From Photobacterium rosenbergii (GTDB taxonomy: Bacteria; Pseudomonadota; Gammaproteobacteria; Enterobacterales; Vibrionaceae): 64,000 nucleotides of DNA. Numbering within the stretch: the stretch's first letter is position 1; each line of letters starts with the position of its first letter. The DNA lies in the NCBI RefSeq assembly GCF_003026455.1, contig NZ_PYMB01000004.1, forward strand, positions 182,444-246,443, given 5' to 3'. Below, piece after piece: positions 36,788-44,976 of this stretch. The notes beneath the pieces were generated by a model. The model was given only the letters and a program-made list of their open reading frames with translations, had not been told where the DNA came from and did not search any database. The translations under genes and the position numbers were made by a program.

Positions 36788-37654
36788 CTTTTCCCTGTCG
36801 TGTCGCCATTGATGGTTATTCGATGCGAGTGAGGCAATGTGCTGGTTGTATCTCTCATCCAGCTCATCACGTTTGACATCGGTAAGTACAGTATCTATTT
36901 GGCGACCGCCCATCGAACGCTCACACCAATTGAGCATTTGTGATAGATCCATCATCCCTGCAGGCCCATGCTCTTTGTCCAAGTTGGTGACAAAGACAAT
37001 CTTGGCTTGGCACTTCTTCAATGCCACTTCGATTTCTTTCAGTAGCAATGGCGGCATCACACTTGTTAGGAAACTGCCCGGACCTAACAGAATGATATCG
37101 GCTTGCTGGATCGCGACGACCGCTTCTTTGGTTGCTGGCACTGCTGGCTCAATATACAAACGCTGAGGGATATCAGACAATTCATCAACGCTGGTCTCAC
37201 CGCAAATTACCTCTCCGCCTTTTGTCATGGCGGAAAGATCTGCAGGGTGCTCGGTCATCGGCACGATATGGGTTTTCACCTTTAGCATATCGCGGATCAA
37301 ATTGATCGCTTCCAGAGGCCTTACTGAGAGGTTGTCCAGTGCTTTGAGCATCAGATTACCAAGGTTATGGCCGTTTAATTCGCCATTACCTCGGAAACGG
37401 TATTCGAAGATCATTGAGCCGACAGATGGCTCAGTAATAAGCTGGTTTATACAGTTTCGGGTATCCCCCCAGGCGATACCGCCTTGGCAGGCCCGAATAC
37501 GACCGGTTGAACCACCGTTGTCAGTGGTGGTGACAATGCCGGTGACATTCTCGCCAAACTCAGAGAGGGCCGAAAGCATACGGCCCAGGCCATGGCCGCC
37601 TCCAATGGCGACAATTTTGGCTTCAGTAATACTTTTGTCTGTAGTGTGTGTCAT
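36749..37654 (-). CDS. yvcK: YvcK/YbhK family gluconeogenesis-factor-like protein
   Basis: A 301-residue cytoplasmic protein of the CofD/YvcK family. N-terminal IVAIGGGHGLGRMLSAL and TTTDNGGSTGRIR are the nucleotide-sugar/phosphate-binding loops; GHNLGNLMLKAL and LLGPGSFLTSVMPPLL are further signatures. B. subtilis YvcK binds UDP-sugars and is needed on gluconeogenic carbon sources; the role in vibrios is less clear. The luxO-luxU-yvcK-moaA neighbourhood is common in Vibrionaceae. A 10-bp palindrome TAACGCGTTA lies about 40 bases upstream of the start. Confidence 0.93.
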   Translation of the reverse strand: MTHTTDKSITEAKIVAIGGGHGLGRMLSALSEFGENVTGIVTTTDNGGSTGRIRACQGGIAWGDTRNCINQLITEPSVGSMIFEYRFRGNGELNGHNLGNLMLKALDNLSVRPLEAINLIRDMLKVKTHIVPMTEHPADLSAMTKGGEVICGETSVDELSDIPQRLYIEPAVPATKEAVVAIQQADIILLGPGSFLTSVMPPLLLKEIEVALKKCQAKIVFVTNLDKEHGPAGMMDLSQMLNWCERSMGGRQIDTVLTDVKRDELDERYNQHIASLASNNHQWRHDREKLKQAIHGIIMAG

Positions 37655-37773
37655 CTTTGGCAGAAAAGTGTGAGCTAAGTTGGTTATTGGCAGTGTAACG
37701 CGTTAACCGCACTCAAGACAAAATATGTTACTGATGTGATATGCCAGTCACGGATTGTGGGCGGAGAGAGGAT

Positions 37774-37802
37774 AAAAAACGCCCTCAAACTGGTTGAGGG
37801 CT
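37774..37802 (-). terminator. Terminator of the LON-domain gene
   Basis: On the minus strand GCCCTCAA CCAGT TTGAGGGC is followed by GTTTTTTATCC, about 65 bases after the stop codon. Confidence 0.85.
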
Positions 37803-37863
37803 AAATGGTTAGTACGGCAGTTGAAGCAAGTACAGCATTAGAGCAGTTGATAAGGAAAAGGGT

Positions 37864-38439
37864 TTAATGCGGTTTTTGCATGATGCTAATCAGATAGTCA
37901 TATGTGTCTGAGCAGCTCGGTGCACTTAACAGCATCTGCTTTTCACTGGCTGGTACGGGCAGAAGCTCCAGCCAACGCTGACAAAGCCAGCTCAGATTAT
38001 CAAATTGCTTTTTGTGGTGAAGTTCACCGAGTTCAGGGTGCTTGCTGAACATTTGCTTGAGTTTTTCAGCCAGTATTTGCTGGTCTTGGCGTACTTCGGT
38101 TTCTGGCCAAGGCGGAATGAACTGGCAATCGCCACAGAAAAAACCTTCATCGGTTTCTTCCATATGATCAATAGTGAAGTTTTCGTGCCCGGCGACAGTA
38201 ACGATTAAGCAACCGTTGTTTGGAGACACGTCAAAGTCTTCAACGGTAACGCGGGTACCGATTTGGAAAAAATGATGGCCGTGTTCGTCTTGGTCAAACA
38301 TACAAACACCAAAACTGTTGCCTTCTCGCATTGCGGCTTTGAATGCTGCCATCTGAGGCCCAGGAGCAATACGAAGAGGAATGCGTCCACCGGGTAAGAC
38401 GTGGCGTTTTTGGAATAGTAGCGGTATGTAAGTATTCAT
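37864..38439 (-). CDS. LON peptidase substrate-binding-domain protein
   Basis: A 191-residue soluble protein consisting of a LON N-terminal (substrate-recognition) domain without ATPase or protease parts. YIPLLFQKRHVLPGGRIPLRIAPGPQ and the strand FGVCMFDQDEHGHHFFQIGTRVTVEDFD match the family; a helical second half follows. Such stand-alone proteins are widespread and mostly uncharacterised. GGATTAG precedes the ATG. It has its own terminator and lies about 210 bases upstream of yvcK on the same strand. Confidence 0.9.
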   Translation of the reverse strand: MNTYIPLLFQKRHVLPGGRIPLRIAPGPQMAAFKAAMREGNSFGVCMFDQDEHGHHFFQIGTRVTVEDFDVSPNNGCLIVTVAGHENFTIDHMEETDEGFFCGDCQFIPPWPETEVRQDQQILAEKLKQMFSKHPELGELHHKKQFDNLSWLCQRWLELLPVPASEKQMLLSAPSCSDTYDYLISIMQKPH

Positions 38440-38568
38440 AGTCTAATCCGGTTGCTGTTGTCTGATGAAATAGACATTGCAAATGGGATACCAAGATTAC
38501 ATACCGCCTAAAAAACGGTTTCTAGCGCGTTTGACTCTATTTATCGTTGTAAAATGCAAAAAAGTACC

Positions 38569-38594
38569 AATTCGCAATTTGCATTTTGCGAATT
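38569..38594 (-). terminator. Hairpin abutting the 75-residue gene, probable terminator
   Basis: AATTCGCAA-N8-TTGCGAATT is a perfect 9-bp inverted repeat overlapping the stop codon of the small gene. On the minus strand it is followed, after five bases, by TTTTTT. On plus it is followed by ATTTTTG. Confidence 0.55.
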
Positions 38595-38820
38595 ATTTTT
38601 GATTCGCAATAATTTTCATAGCGCTATCACTGGGTAATAGCTCCAAGTGGCTTTGCTCATCAAAGTACCAGCCCTTGATTAATCCTTTCTCCTGCATATC
38701 AATAAAACCATTAATAACTAATTTGGCTTGCTCACGGGCGTGTGCCGAATCGAGTCCCTCTTCGCGTTGTAAGTAGAGGGCAATATCATCGACTGTCGCA
38801 GATTCAATAATATTGGACAT
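38593..38820 (-). CDS. Small uncharacterised protein, 75 residues
   Basis: I do not recognise the family. The protein is acidic to neutral and helical, beginning MSNIIESATVDDIALYLQRE and containing ALYLQREEGLDSAHAREQAKLVINGFIDMQEKGLI, then WYFDEQSHLELLPSDSAMKI. No signal peptide or membrane segment. GAGGATAT directly before the ATG is a strong ribosome-binding site, which supports a real gene. It lies alone between the LON-domain gene and moaA, reading away from moaA. Confidence 0.7.
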   Translation of the reverse strand: MSNIIESATVDDIALYLQREEGLDSAHAREQAKLVINGFIDMQEKGLIKGWYFDEQSHLELLPSDSAMKIIANQK

Positions 38821-39010
38821 ATATCCTCACTATTAGTAAGAAAATTTTCGGGTATTCCCTTTAGTAGTATTGTCGTGAAATCGGCTGAAAGGTAGAATGC
38901 AGCACGAAAAACCTGTGAGGTTTGCCTGTATGGCCATTCCTCTGATATTTTTATAAGTAATACGCTGTTGTGCGCATTTTGGTTTTATCCGGTGCTGTAC
39001 AATTGCCATG

Positions 39011-39120
39011 CTCCGAGCTTTCTTCACTAAGTTCCTTTTCGCAAAGGGATAAGTGGCTAAAGCCAGTGACAGGTTGTCACCAGGGTCGATAAAGAAATGC
39101 ATCGGCCTCCCGTACTTGGA
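39011..39120 (+). promoter_or_regulatory. Probable molybdenum-cofactor (Moco) riboswitch ahead of moaA
   Basis: The moaA leader is highly structured: CACT..AGTG enclosing TTCCTTT-TCGC-AAAGGGA (39025-39054), then GTGACA GGT TGTCAC (39066-39080), then CAGGGTC and GCATCGGCCTCCCG ending close to the ribosome-binding site. This order and the GCCTCCCG element resemble the Moco RNA motif found upstream of moaA in enterics and vibrios. I matched it from memory, not with a covariance model. Confidence 0.72.
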
Positions 39121-39130
39121 AAGGTGTTCC

Positions 39131-40120
39131 GTGGCGAAACAATTTGAAGATAATTTTCATCGCAAGTTCTATTACTTGCGATTGTCGGTTACAGACGTCT
39201 GTAACTTTAAATGTACCTATTGCCTTCCTGATGGCTACCATCCTCAACAGAAGAAGAAGCCATCCTTCCTGACGCTTGATGAAATCGAGCGCGTGACAGG
39301 CGCGTTTGCCGAGTGTGGCACATCAAAAGTGCGCATCACCGGCGGTGAGCCAAGTCTACGTCGTGATTTTACCGATATCATTCGTACCGTTGCCGAGCAA
39401 CCGGGTATCCGTAAAGTCGCTACTACGACTAATGGCTATCGCATGGCCAAGCATGTTCACGAGTGGCGAGAAGCCGGTCTTACCCATATCAATGTCAGTG
39501 TTGATAGCCTTGATCCTAAAATGTTCTACCAGATCACCGGTGAGAACATGTTTAATCAGGTGATGGAAGGGATCGATGCGGCATTTGACGCCGGTTTTGA
39601 GCAGGTCAAGGTCAATACGGTATTGCTCAAAGACCTCAACTCCCAGCAGCTACCGCAGTTCCTTAACTGGATCAAAACGCGGCCAATCCAGCTGCGCTTT
39701 ATCGAACTGATGCAGACCGGTGAAATGGACGAGCTGTTCAATAATCACCACGTCTCGGGTGTCAGTATTCGAAATTACCTTATTGCTAATGGCTGGGTAC
39801 TGAAGCTGAAAAGCAATAATGACGGCCCGGCGCAGGTCTTTTGTCATCCTGATTATCAGGGTGAAATTGGCTTGATCATGCCTTACGAGAAAGATTTCTG
39901 TAAGAGCTGTAACCGCTTGCGCGTCTCTGCGTTGGGTAAACTGCACTTATGCCTGTTTGGCGACCATGGTGTGGATTTACGTGATCTGCTTCAGCAAGAT
40001 GAGCAGCGTGATGAGCTGATTGCCCGTATTCAAGGTGGTTTGGCTGAAAAAGCGGTGAGCCATTTCCTCGATGAGGGGAATACCGGCATGACACCAAACC
40101 TAGCCTCTATTGGTGGCTAA
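39131..40120 (+). CDS. moaA: GTP 3',8-cyclase MoaA
   Basis: A 329-residue radical-SAM enzyme that, with MoaC, turns GTP into cyclic pyranopterin monophosphate, the first step of molybdopterin synthesis. The N-terminal cluster motif is [20 protein letters not shown] binds SAM; the C-terminal cluster uses FCKSCNRLR and a later Cys; the C-terminal GG tail (SIGG) is present. I choose the GTG start giving [19 protein letters not shown], which aligns with known MoaA and has AAGG upstream; the longer frame reads through the riboswitch. First gene of moaA-moaC-moaD-moaE. Confidence 0.96.
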   Translation: MAKQFEDNFHRKFYYLRLSVTDVCNFKCTYCLPDGYHPQQKKKPSFLTLDEIERVTGAFAECGTSKVRITGGEPSLRRDFTDIIRTVAEQPGIRKVATTTNGYRMAKHVHEWREAGLTHINVSVDSLDPKMFYQITGENMFNQVMEGIDAAFDAGFEQVKVNTVLLKDLNSQQLPQFLNWIKTRPIQLRFIELMQTGEMDELFNNHHVSGVSIRNYLIANGWVLKLKSNNDGPAQVFCHPDYQGEIGLIMPYEKDFCKSCNRLRVSALGKLHLCLFGDHGVDLRDLLQQDEQRDELIARIQGGLAEKAVSHFLDEGNTGMTPNLASIGG

Positions 40121-40165
40121 ACGCCACCTTTTCAAATTTTCTTTTTTCTGTTTTGGGACAGACGG

Positions 40166-40645
40166 ATGAACCAATTTACGCATATCAATGCTTCTGGGGA
40201 AGCTAACATGGTTGACGTGTCAGCGAAAAATGACACGGTTCGAGAAGCACGCGCTGAAGCTTTTGTACATATGGCGCCAGAAACTTTACAGTTGATCGTT
40301 TCGGGTCAGCACCACAAAGGCGATGTATTTGCCACCGCGCGCATTGCCGGTATCCAAGCCGCGAAAAAAACCTGGGATTTGATCCCACTTTGTCATCCAT
40401 TGCTACTATCGAAAGTCGAAGTACAACTGGAAGCCATTGAATCAGAAAACATGGTTCGTATTGAGTCGTGCTGTAAACTGGCAGGTAAAACAGGCGTTGA
40501 GATGGAAGCGCTGACAGCAGCATCTGTTGCCGCTCTGACAATCTATGACATGTGTAAGGCTGTCCAGAAAGACATGGTGATTGGCCAAGTGCGCCTACTG
40601 GAAAAAACGGGCGGCAAGTCTGGGCATTTTAAGGTGGAATCATGA
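40166..40645 (+). CDS. moaC: Cyclic pyranopterin monophosphate synthase MoaC
   Basis: A 159-residue hexameric enzyme that completes cPMP formation from the MoaA product. Conserved [47 protein letters not shown] and the C-terminal [12 protein letters not shown] are all present. It follows moaA by 45 bases; no moaB lies between them. The moaD ATG overlaps its stop by four bases (ATGA), indicating coupling. Confidence 0.97.
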   Translation: MNQFTHINASGEANMVDVSAKNDTVREARAEAFVHMAPETLQLIVSGQHHKGDVFATARIAGIQAAKKTWDLIPLCHPLLLSKVEVQLEAIESENMVRIESCCKLAGKTGVEMEALTAASVAALTIYDMCKAVQKDMVIGQVRLLEKTGGKSGHFKVES

Positions 40646-40887
40646 TTAACGTATTATTCTTCGCTCAGGTTAAAGAGCTAGTCGGTACTGATCGCTTGGA
40701 AGTTGCGGCAGATTTTGCCACTGCCGAATCTTTACGCCAGTACCTTGCTGCCAAAGGTGACAAGTGGCAATTGGCATTGGAGCAGGGCAAACTGCTGGTG
40801 GCCATTAACCAAACTATCAGCTCTTTGGACAGTGAAATCAAAGACGGTGATGAGGTTGCTTTCTTCCCGCCAGTAACAGGGGGTTAA
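40642..40887 (+). CDS. moaD: Molybdopterin synthase sulfur carrier subunit MoaD
   Basis: An 81-residue ubiquitin-fold protein ending in the required Gly-Gly (FFPPVTGG), which is adenylated by MoeB and thiocarboxylated before donating sulfur to c[18 protein letters not shown] is the usual first strand. It forms a heterotetramer with MoaE, whose gene starts two bases downstream. Confidence 0.95.
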   Translation: MINVLFFAQVKELVGTDRLEVAADFATAESLRQYLAAKGDKWQLALEQGKLLVAINQTISSLDSEIKDGDEVAFFPPVTGG

Positions 40888-40889
40888 GC

Positions 40890-41339
40890 ATGATTTCAGT
40901 TCAGTTTGATGATTTTTCTGTTGCTGAGGAATATGCTCTTCTTTCAGAAGGGACTGATGCCGGAGCAGTAGTTACCTTTGTCGGAAAGGTGCGTGACTTC
41001 AACCAAGGCGATGCCGTAACAGGTTTGTCTTTGGAGCATTACCCGGGAATGACGGAAAAGTCGCTGGAAGAGATTGTCGAGCAAGCCCGCGAACGTTGGC
41101 CTTTGCTAAAAACCCGAGTGATCCACCGGGTCGGTGATCTTGAGTTGGGTGATCAGATTGTCTTTGTTGGCGTGACCAGTGCCCACCGTGGTGCGGCATT
41201 CGAAGCCTGTGAGTTCATCATGGACTTCCTTAAAACCCGTGCGCCGTTCTGGAAAAAAGAGCAGACGCCGGATGAGTCTCGCTGGGTTGACGCTCGCGAA
41301 ACGGATACGTCAGCAGCCGATCGCTGGAAGCAAAAATAA
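40890..41339 (+). CDS. moaE: Molybdopterin synthase catalytic subunit MoaE
   Basis: A 149-residue subunit that binds cPMP and receives the two sulfurs from MoaD. Conserved GAVVTFVGKVRDFNQGDAVTGLSLEHYPGMTEKSLEEI, IHRVGDLELGDQIVFVGVTSAHRGAAFEACEFIMD, and FWKKEQTPDESRWVDAR with the catalytic Lys pair. Last gene of the moa run; a hairpin and a heptamer repeat array follow. Confidence 0.96.
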   Translation: MISVQFDDFSVAEEYALLSEGTDAGAVVTFVGKVRDFNQGDAVTGLSLEHYPGMTEKSLEEIVEQARERWPLLKTRVIHRVGDLELGDQIVFVGVTSAHRGAAFEACEFIMDFLKTRAPFWKKEQTPDESRWVDARETDTSAADRWKQK

Positions 41340-41353
41340 TTTTGCTTATTTCT

Positions 41354-41376
41354 GGCACCTGTATCTTGCAGGTGCC
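41354..41376 (+). terminator. Hairpin after moaE, possible terminator
   Basis: GGCACCTG-N7-CAGGTGCC is a perfect 8-bp stem 15 bases after the stop, but no T run follows (AATATAATC), so termination is uncertain. Confidence 0.5.
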
Positions 41377-41384
41377 AATATAAT

Positions 41385-41452
41385 CACGCCACACGCCACA
41401 CGCCACACGCCACACGCCACACGCCACACGCCACACGCCACACGCCACACGC
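41385..41452. repeat. Heptanucleotide tandem repeat (CACACGC)n
   Basis: About 9.7 perfect head-to-tail copies of the 7-mer ACACGCC over 68 bases, between the moaE hairpin and the next gene. It has no matching coding function. Copy number is likely to vary by slippage. Confidence 0.97.
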
Positions 41453-41607
41453 GCATAAACTTTCTTTATTATTCAGCTATTTTTTCACCAATCTCTATGC
41501 TACTTTGAATTTAAGGGTATAAATAACCATTTAAAGTGAATGGTTATGGTTTTGCTGGCTTATTGGACTAAGCCTGATGCAATGCAAGCAATAGAAGGAG
41601 TACGCCT

Positions 41608-42144
41608 ATGATCAGGAGCGATCGACTACTCTATGAACTTGAGCCAGAGGGTTTTGGCGGCCGCCACTGTGAATCTTGGGAAGAGTGGCAGCCGAAAGCC
41701 AATCAGGTTCTCCCTAATTTCCCCGACGATGTACTGAAGCAGTGGCTATATCGACACTGGAAGGGGGTTGTATGTAACTGGGGTTGGCTGGATTTTCAGT
41801 CAATGCGGTTCGAACTACAGTCCTGGACTAGTGAGCAAATTCAGTCACAGATCCGCACCCCTCATCAAGAGGTTGTTGATAAATTATCACGTCGTATGAC
41901 CAACCCAATTTTTCAACGCAGTTGGCTTGTACAAGAAATGCAAGAGAAGGGGACTTGGCCACAAGCACCTATCGTTTTGAAGTATGAACGTGATATTCCT
42001 ATGGTCAATGGCAAGTCGCTAAGAGCACCTTATAATCTTCTGGAAGGTCACCATAGATTGGCGTATTTGAATAAGATTATTGACCAAGGTGCATATCACC
42101 AAGATCGACATGATATTTGGATGATTCATATACCGCTTCATTAG
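41608..42144 (+). CDS. Uncharacterised 178-residue protein with a ParB-like EGHHR motif
   Basis: I do not recognise the family with certainty. The protein is soluble, Trp- and Gln-rich (WEEWQPKANQVLP, WLYRHWKGVVCNWGWLD), and ends with PYNLLEGHHRLAYLNKII, which resembles the GxHR box of ParB/Srx/Spo0J nuclease-ATPase folds. Upstream, DIPMVNGKSLRAP fits the preceding strand of that fold. AGAAGGAG lies before the ATG and a strong terminator follows, so it is a monocistronic, expressed gene. Function cannot be assigned. Confidence 0.8.
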   Translation: MIRSDRLLYELEPEGFGGRHCESWEEWQPKANQVLPNFPDDVLKQWLYRHWKGVVCNWGWLDFQSMRFELQSWTSEQIQSQIRTPHQEVVDKLSRRMTNPIFQRSWLVQEMQEKGTWPQAPIVLKYERDIPMVNGKSLRAPYNLLEGHHRLAYLNKIIDQGAYHQDRHDIWMIHIPLH

Positions 42145-42180
42145 GTATTGAATTAATCATTCACCCATCGTTTGTAAAGA

Positions 42181-42212
42181 AGGGAGCAGCTAACAAGCTG
42201 CTCCCTTTTTTA
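42181..42212 (+). terminator. Terminator of the 178-residue gene
   Basis: AGGGAGCAGCT AACA AGCTGCTCCCT followed by six T. Confidence 0.93.
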
Positions 42213-42630
42213 TTAATCTGGTTTCTTATCTTATAAGTGGGATGTTGCCCGTTAAATACGTTCCACTTGTTAATGTTTTGTTTCATTTTTAGGTTAAAAA
42301 GTAACCGCTTGGTTGTGTTTCTTATATCTATTTTTTTATTTTATAAACTTCTTATTCCATTTTGTTATTGATAGATTTGAAATTTAGACTAGTGCCAACC
42401 TGAATAAAAGCTTAACGAGTTGCGGTGTTTTTTGAATAATAATGGCGGTTTTGAGGTTTTTTGTGATTTTTTATGTTGGCGTTTAGGTTGTTTTAGATTG
42501 GTGTTTTATGTTGTTTTGCTTTTTTGTGTCGGTTTTTTGCTCTGTTGATGAATTTTTTTGTTGTTGATATGTTTCATTTCGGCTCAGGACGAGTCAGCAA
42601 GATTAAAAAAATTATTACAGGTAAGTAAAA
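42213..42630. other. T/G-skewed leader region upstream of the porin gene
   Basis: 418 bases without a gene. From about 42420 to 42580 the plus strand is almost only T and G with very few C. It must contain the porin promoter. No OmpR or other site is assigned with confidence. Confidence 0.5.
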
Positions 42631-43680
42631 ATGAAAAAAACACTTCTAGCAGTAGCAATCCCAGCAGTACTTTTCGCTCACTCGGCATCCGCCGTAGAAA
42701 TCTTCCAAACTGATGAAGCTTTAGTTGACTTCTATGGTCATCTTCGTACAGAAGTGAAAAAGTTAGAGGATAAGGATGTCACTCTGAATGCTGGTTCATC
42801 TCGTGCAGGTGTACAGGCACAGTACGCCGTTACAGATTCGGTTGATATTTTCGGTAAAGTTGAGTTTGGTCTGAACTACGACACAGCGTCTGAAGATTAC
42901 GCTATGAAAAACCGCCTGCATTATGCTGGCGTAGACACAGATTTTGGTAAGCTATCTTTTGGCCGCCAGTGGGTAATCTCAGATGAAATTTGGGGCGCAG
43001 ATTACTCTTACTTCTTTGGTGGCTCTGCCCTTCGTCATGCGACACTTTCTGGCGCTCGTCATGACTCTTTGATCAAATATATTTATGAAGGCGAGAGTTT
43101 CATCTTCTCTGCAAACTACGGCCTACCTGAAGGTAGTGATGATAAACCTGATGTAAACCAAGAGTTAACAGAAGCCTTTATCGCAACGTCTTACGGTAAC
43201 TTTAATTTTCACGCTGGTGGTGGTGTCAACCGGGATAAAGCAGTTGAAGTTGGTGAAGATCTATTAGATCTTCAAAATACATACTTTGAAGGTACAGTCG
43301 AGTATGCATTTGGCCCAGCTCTAATCGGTTTCACTTACTATAATGCGACCATCGAAAACAAAGGCGGTAATGAAGAAATCAACGAAGATGCATTCAGCCT
43401 TGCAGGTACTTACAGCTGGGCCGACAATGCTACGGCTTACGCTGGTTTTGAATACGTAGAGCAAGAGTCAGATCAATTACCAATCGATGGTGACGGTAAA
43501 GTGTTCTATATCGGTACCGACTACCACTTCAACAGCTGGTCACGTATCTATGTTGAATACGGCTACGGTGATGGCCAAACTCTAGGTTACACCAACAAGA
43601 AAAGCGACAGCTTTGTTAATGTGACTAAAGATGTTGACAGCCAAAGCAGCTTCGCTGTTGGTGCCCGCGTCTACTGGTAA
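42631..43680 (+). CDS. General outer-membrane porin (OmpU/OmpC-like)
   Basis: A 349-residue trimeric-porin-type beta-barrel. Signal peptide MKKTLLAVAIPAVLFAHSASA; the mature part begins VEIFQTDEALVDFYGHLRTEV, with repeated amphipathic strands (GKVEFGLNYDT, KLSFGRQWV, FNFHAGGGVN) and the C-terminal SFAVGARVYW ending in aromatic Trp, the barrel-assembly signal. The protein is acidic, as for vibrio OmpU-like porins. The codons look highly biased (many GGT, CGT), in keeping with strong expression. The exact porin subtype is not decided. Confidence 0.9.
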   Translation: MKKTLLAVAIPAVLFAHSASAVEIFQTDEALVDFYGHLRTEVKKLEDKDVTLNAGSSRAGVQAQYAVTDSVDIFGKVEFGLNYDTASEDYAMKNRLHYAGVDTDFGKLSFGRQWVISDEIWGADYSYFFGGSALRHATLSGARHDSLIKYIYEGESFIFSANYGLPEGSDDKPDVNQELTEAFIATSYGNFNFHAGGGVNRDKAVEVGEDLLDLQNTYFEGTVEYAFGPALIGFTYYNATIENKGGNEEINEDAFSLAGTYSWADNATAYAGFEYVEQESDQLPIDGDGKVFYIGTDYHFNSWSRIYVEYGYGDGQTLGYTNKKSDSFVNVTKDVDSQSSFAVGARVYW

Positions 43681-43712
43681 TCGCCCAAACGTTCATTGTC
43701 TTATTTATTTTT

Positions 43713-43739
43713 TGCCCGGCCATGCGCCGGGCTTTTTTA
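43713..43739 (+). terminator. Terminator of the porin gene
   Basis: GCCCGG-N7-CCGGGC followed by six T, about 33 bases after the stop. Confidence 0.9.
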
Positions 43740-43784
43740 TGCTGAAGTAAGAGTGAAATGACTACAAGGTATATAAAGGAGGGA

Positions 43785-44177
43785 TTAATCGAATTTCTTT
43801 AACTGCTGGTAGCATTTGCGCTCGGCAGCATTGAGTTCCATCATCAACAGGTTGATATCGTTCTGCTGCTGTTTGAGTTTTTGTTGGCGCAATTGGATGG
43901 TCTGTAGCATGTGCTGTATCTGTGAGAGGTTCTGTGCACCAGAGTCATAGAGTTGGAACAGTTCCTGTATCTCTTGCAGGCTAAAACCCAGTCGCTTTCC
44001 TCGTAGAATGAGGATCAGCCGCGCTCTGTCATGCCGCGAAAATATCCTCACTTTTCCTTGCCGCATGGGGGTGAGTAGGCCTTGATCTTCGTAGAACCGG
44101 ATGCTACGAAGGGTAACTGAAAACTCCTCGGCGAGTTGGGAAATGGTATACGCGTCAGTTGGCTTGTTGATATCCAT
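43785..44177 (-). CDS. MerR-family transcriptional regulator
   Basis: A 130-residue regulator. N-terminal winged helix-turn-helix YTISQLAEEFSVTLRSIRFYEDQGLLTPMRQGKVRIFSRHDRARLILILRGKRLGFSLQEIQELF, then a long dimerisation coiled coil rich in Gln and Leu (about 85-125). There is no metal-binding Cys cluster (a single Cys near the end), so it is not a typical metal sensor; it most resembles the LiuR-type branch controlling branched-chain amino-acid or fatty-acid catabolism. No such catabolic genes adjoin it, so its targets are unknown. Confidence 0.85.
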   Translation of the reverse strand: MDINKPTDAYTISQLAEEFSVTLRSIRFYEDQGLLTPMRQGKVRIFSRHDRARLILILRGKRLGFSLQEIQELFQLYDSGAQNLSQIQHMLQTIQLRQQKLKQQQNDINLLMMELNAAERKCYQQLKKFD

Positions 44178-44326
44178 AGTTTTCTTCCCTGCGGCATTAT
44201 ATTTTTTATCTATGATCGCTCACTGATCTTCGGGATCATTTCATAACAAGACCAAGATCACAAGTTTTTAACATGTGCTGACAGGCTGGCCGTTTAGTTA
44301 TCATTGCTAACGAAGAAGTAAAAGAA

Positions 44327-44350
44327 AGCCCCTCGATGAGGGGCTTTGTG
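44327..44350 (-). terminator. Terminator after the 29-codon reading frame
   Basis: On the minus strand AAAGCCCCTC ATC GAGGGGCTTT followed by CTTTTACTTC; a strong stem with a modest T tract 25 bases after the small frame. Confidence 0.75.
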
Positions 44351-44374
44351 GACTTGTCTATCAAGTTGATACGC

Positions 44375-44464
44375 TTATTCCGCTTTTGGCTTGCGTGATT
44401 TTGGCACGTAGCCGTGGCGGACGCGGGAAGGGCTTGGACGCGAAAAACAACCAGCTGGTCTCAT
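44375..44464 (-). CDS. Putative 29-residue basic small protein
   Basis: A short frame encodes MRPAGCFSRPSPSRVRHGYV followed by PKSRKPKAE: strongly basic, with a Ser/Arg/Pro-rich middle and a Lys-rich end. An upstream GAGAGTAAAG gives at best a moderate ribosome-binding site. A terminator follows, which argues for a transcript. I know no assigned function. It could instead be part of a small RNA or leader. Support is the codon pattern plus terminator only. Confidence 0.45.
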   Translation of the reverse strand: MRPAGCFSRPSPSRVRHGYVPKSRKPKAE

Positions 44465-44800
44465 ATTTTCTTTACTCTCAAGGATAACGGAACGGGAACG
44501 GAACGTTGGGCAAACTAAAGGTTTAGCCAACAAAACGATAGTAGCGTTAATAATTGGTGAGAGAAACGTATCAAAGTTGAAAAGTTCAGTTATGTGATAA
44601 CTTAATCTATAAAATTTGTTTTATATTAGTTTTGGTTATTATAACCACGTTGTTAGTGTGGTACTTCAGGCAGGATTGCGGATCCTGTGCCATAGTTATT
44701 TTTGTGCTGAAGGTATGACAGCCGCAGCGGTGAAGAATCCGAGGCACAGAACAATATAACTTATGGGTCAATAGTGCTGTGGTTAACAGCGGAGGGTTCC
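44465..44800. other. Intergenic region with a possible structured leader
   Basis: 336 bases. The right part can fold: CTTCAG (44664) with CTGAAG (44707), an inner GGAT-TGCGG-ATCC, and CTGTGCC (44685) with GGCACAG (44743). This is directly upstream of the 57-residue gene and may be its structured 5' leader or a small RNA. Confidence 0.45.
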
Positions 44801-44974
44801 ATGAAGCATAAAAGAATGTCCAATCGTCGTATCAAGCAAATGATGGAAGACATCAACCACGACGGTTTGTTCGATGAAGCGATAAGTAACGATCAACATT
44901 CAATGGTGGAGGGTAAAGAACAATCAATAAATGAAGCCCCACCCAATATCAACATTGATAGCGATACCAAATAA
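44801..44974 (+). CDS. Uncharacterised 57-residue protein
   Basis: I do not recognise it. It begins with a basic segment MKHKRMSNRRIKQMMEDINHDGLFDEA and turns acidic and polar (EGKEQSINEAPPNINIDSD). The NHDGLFDEA stretch loosely recalls an EF-hand-like loop (DINHDGLFDE) but is a single copy. GGAGGG lies seven bases before the chosen ATG, and a strong terminator follows the stop, so the gene is very likely real. The nine codons upstream in frame are not needed. Confidence 0.75.
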   Translation: MKHKRMSNRRIKQMMEDINHDGLFDEAISNDQHSMVEGKEQSINEAPPNINIDSDTK

Positions 44975-44976
44975 TT

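Noticed and set aside
38579..38591. TTGCATTTTGCGA, one mismatch from a LuxO operator
   Set aside because: It lies within a perfect 9-bp hairpin at the end of the 75-residue gene and has no sigma-54 promoter nearby; the terminator reading is simpler.
41385..41452. CRISPR array
   Set aside because: The unit is only 7 bases with no spacers; it is a simple tandem repeat.
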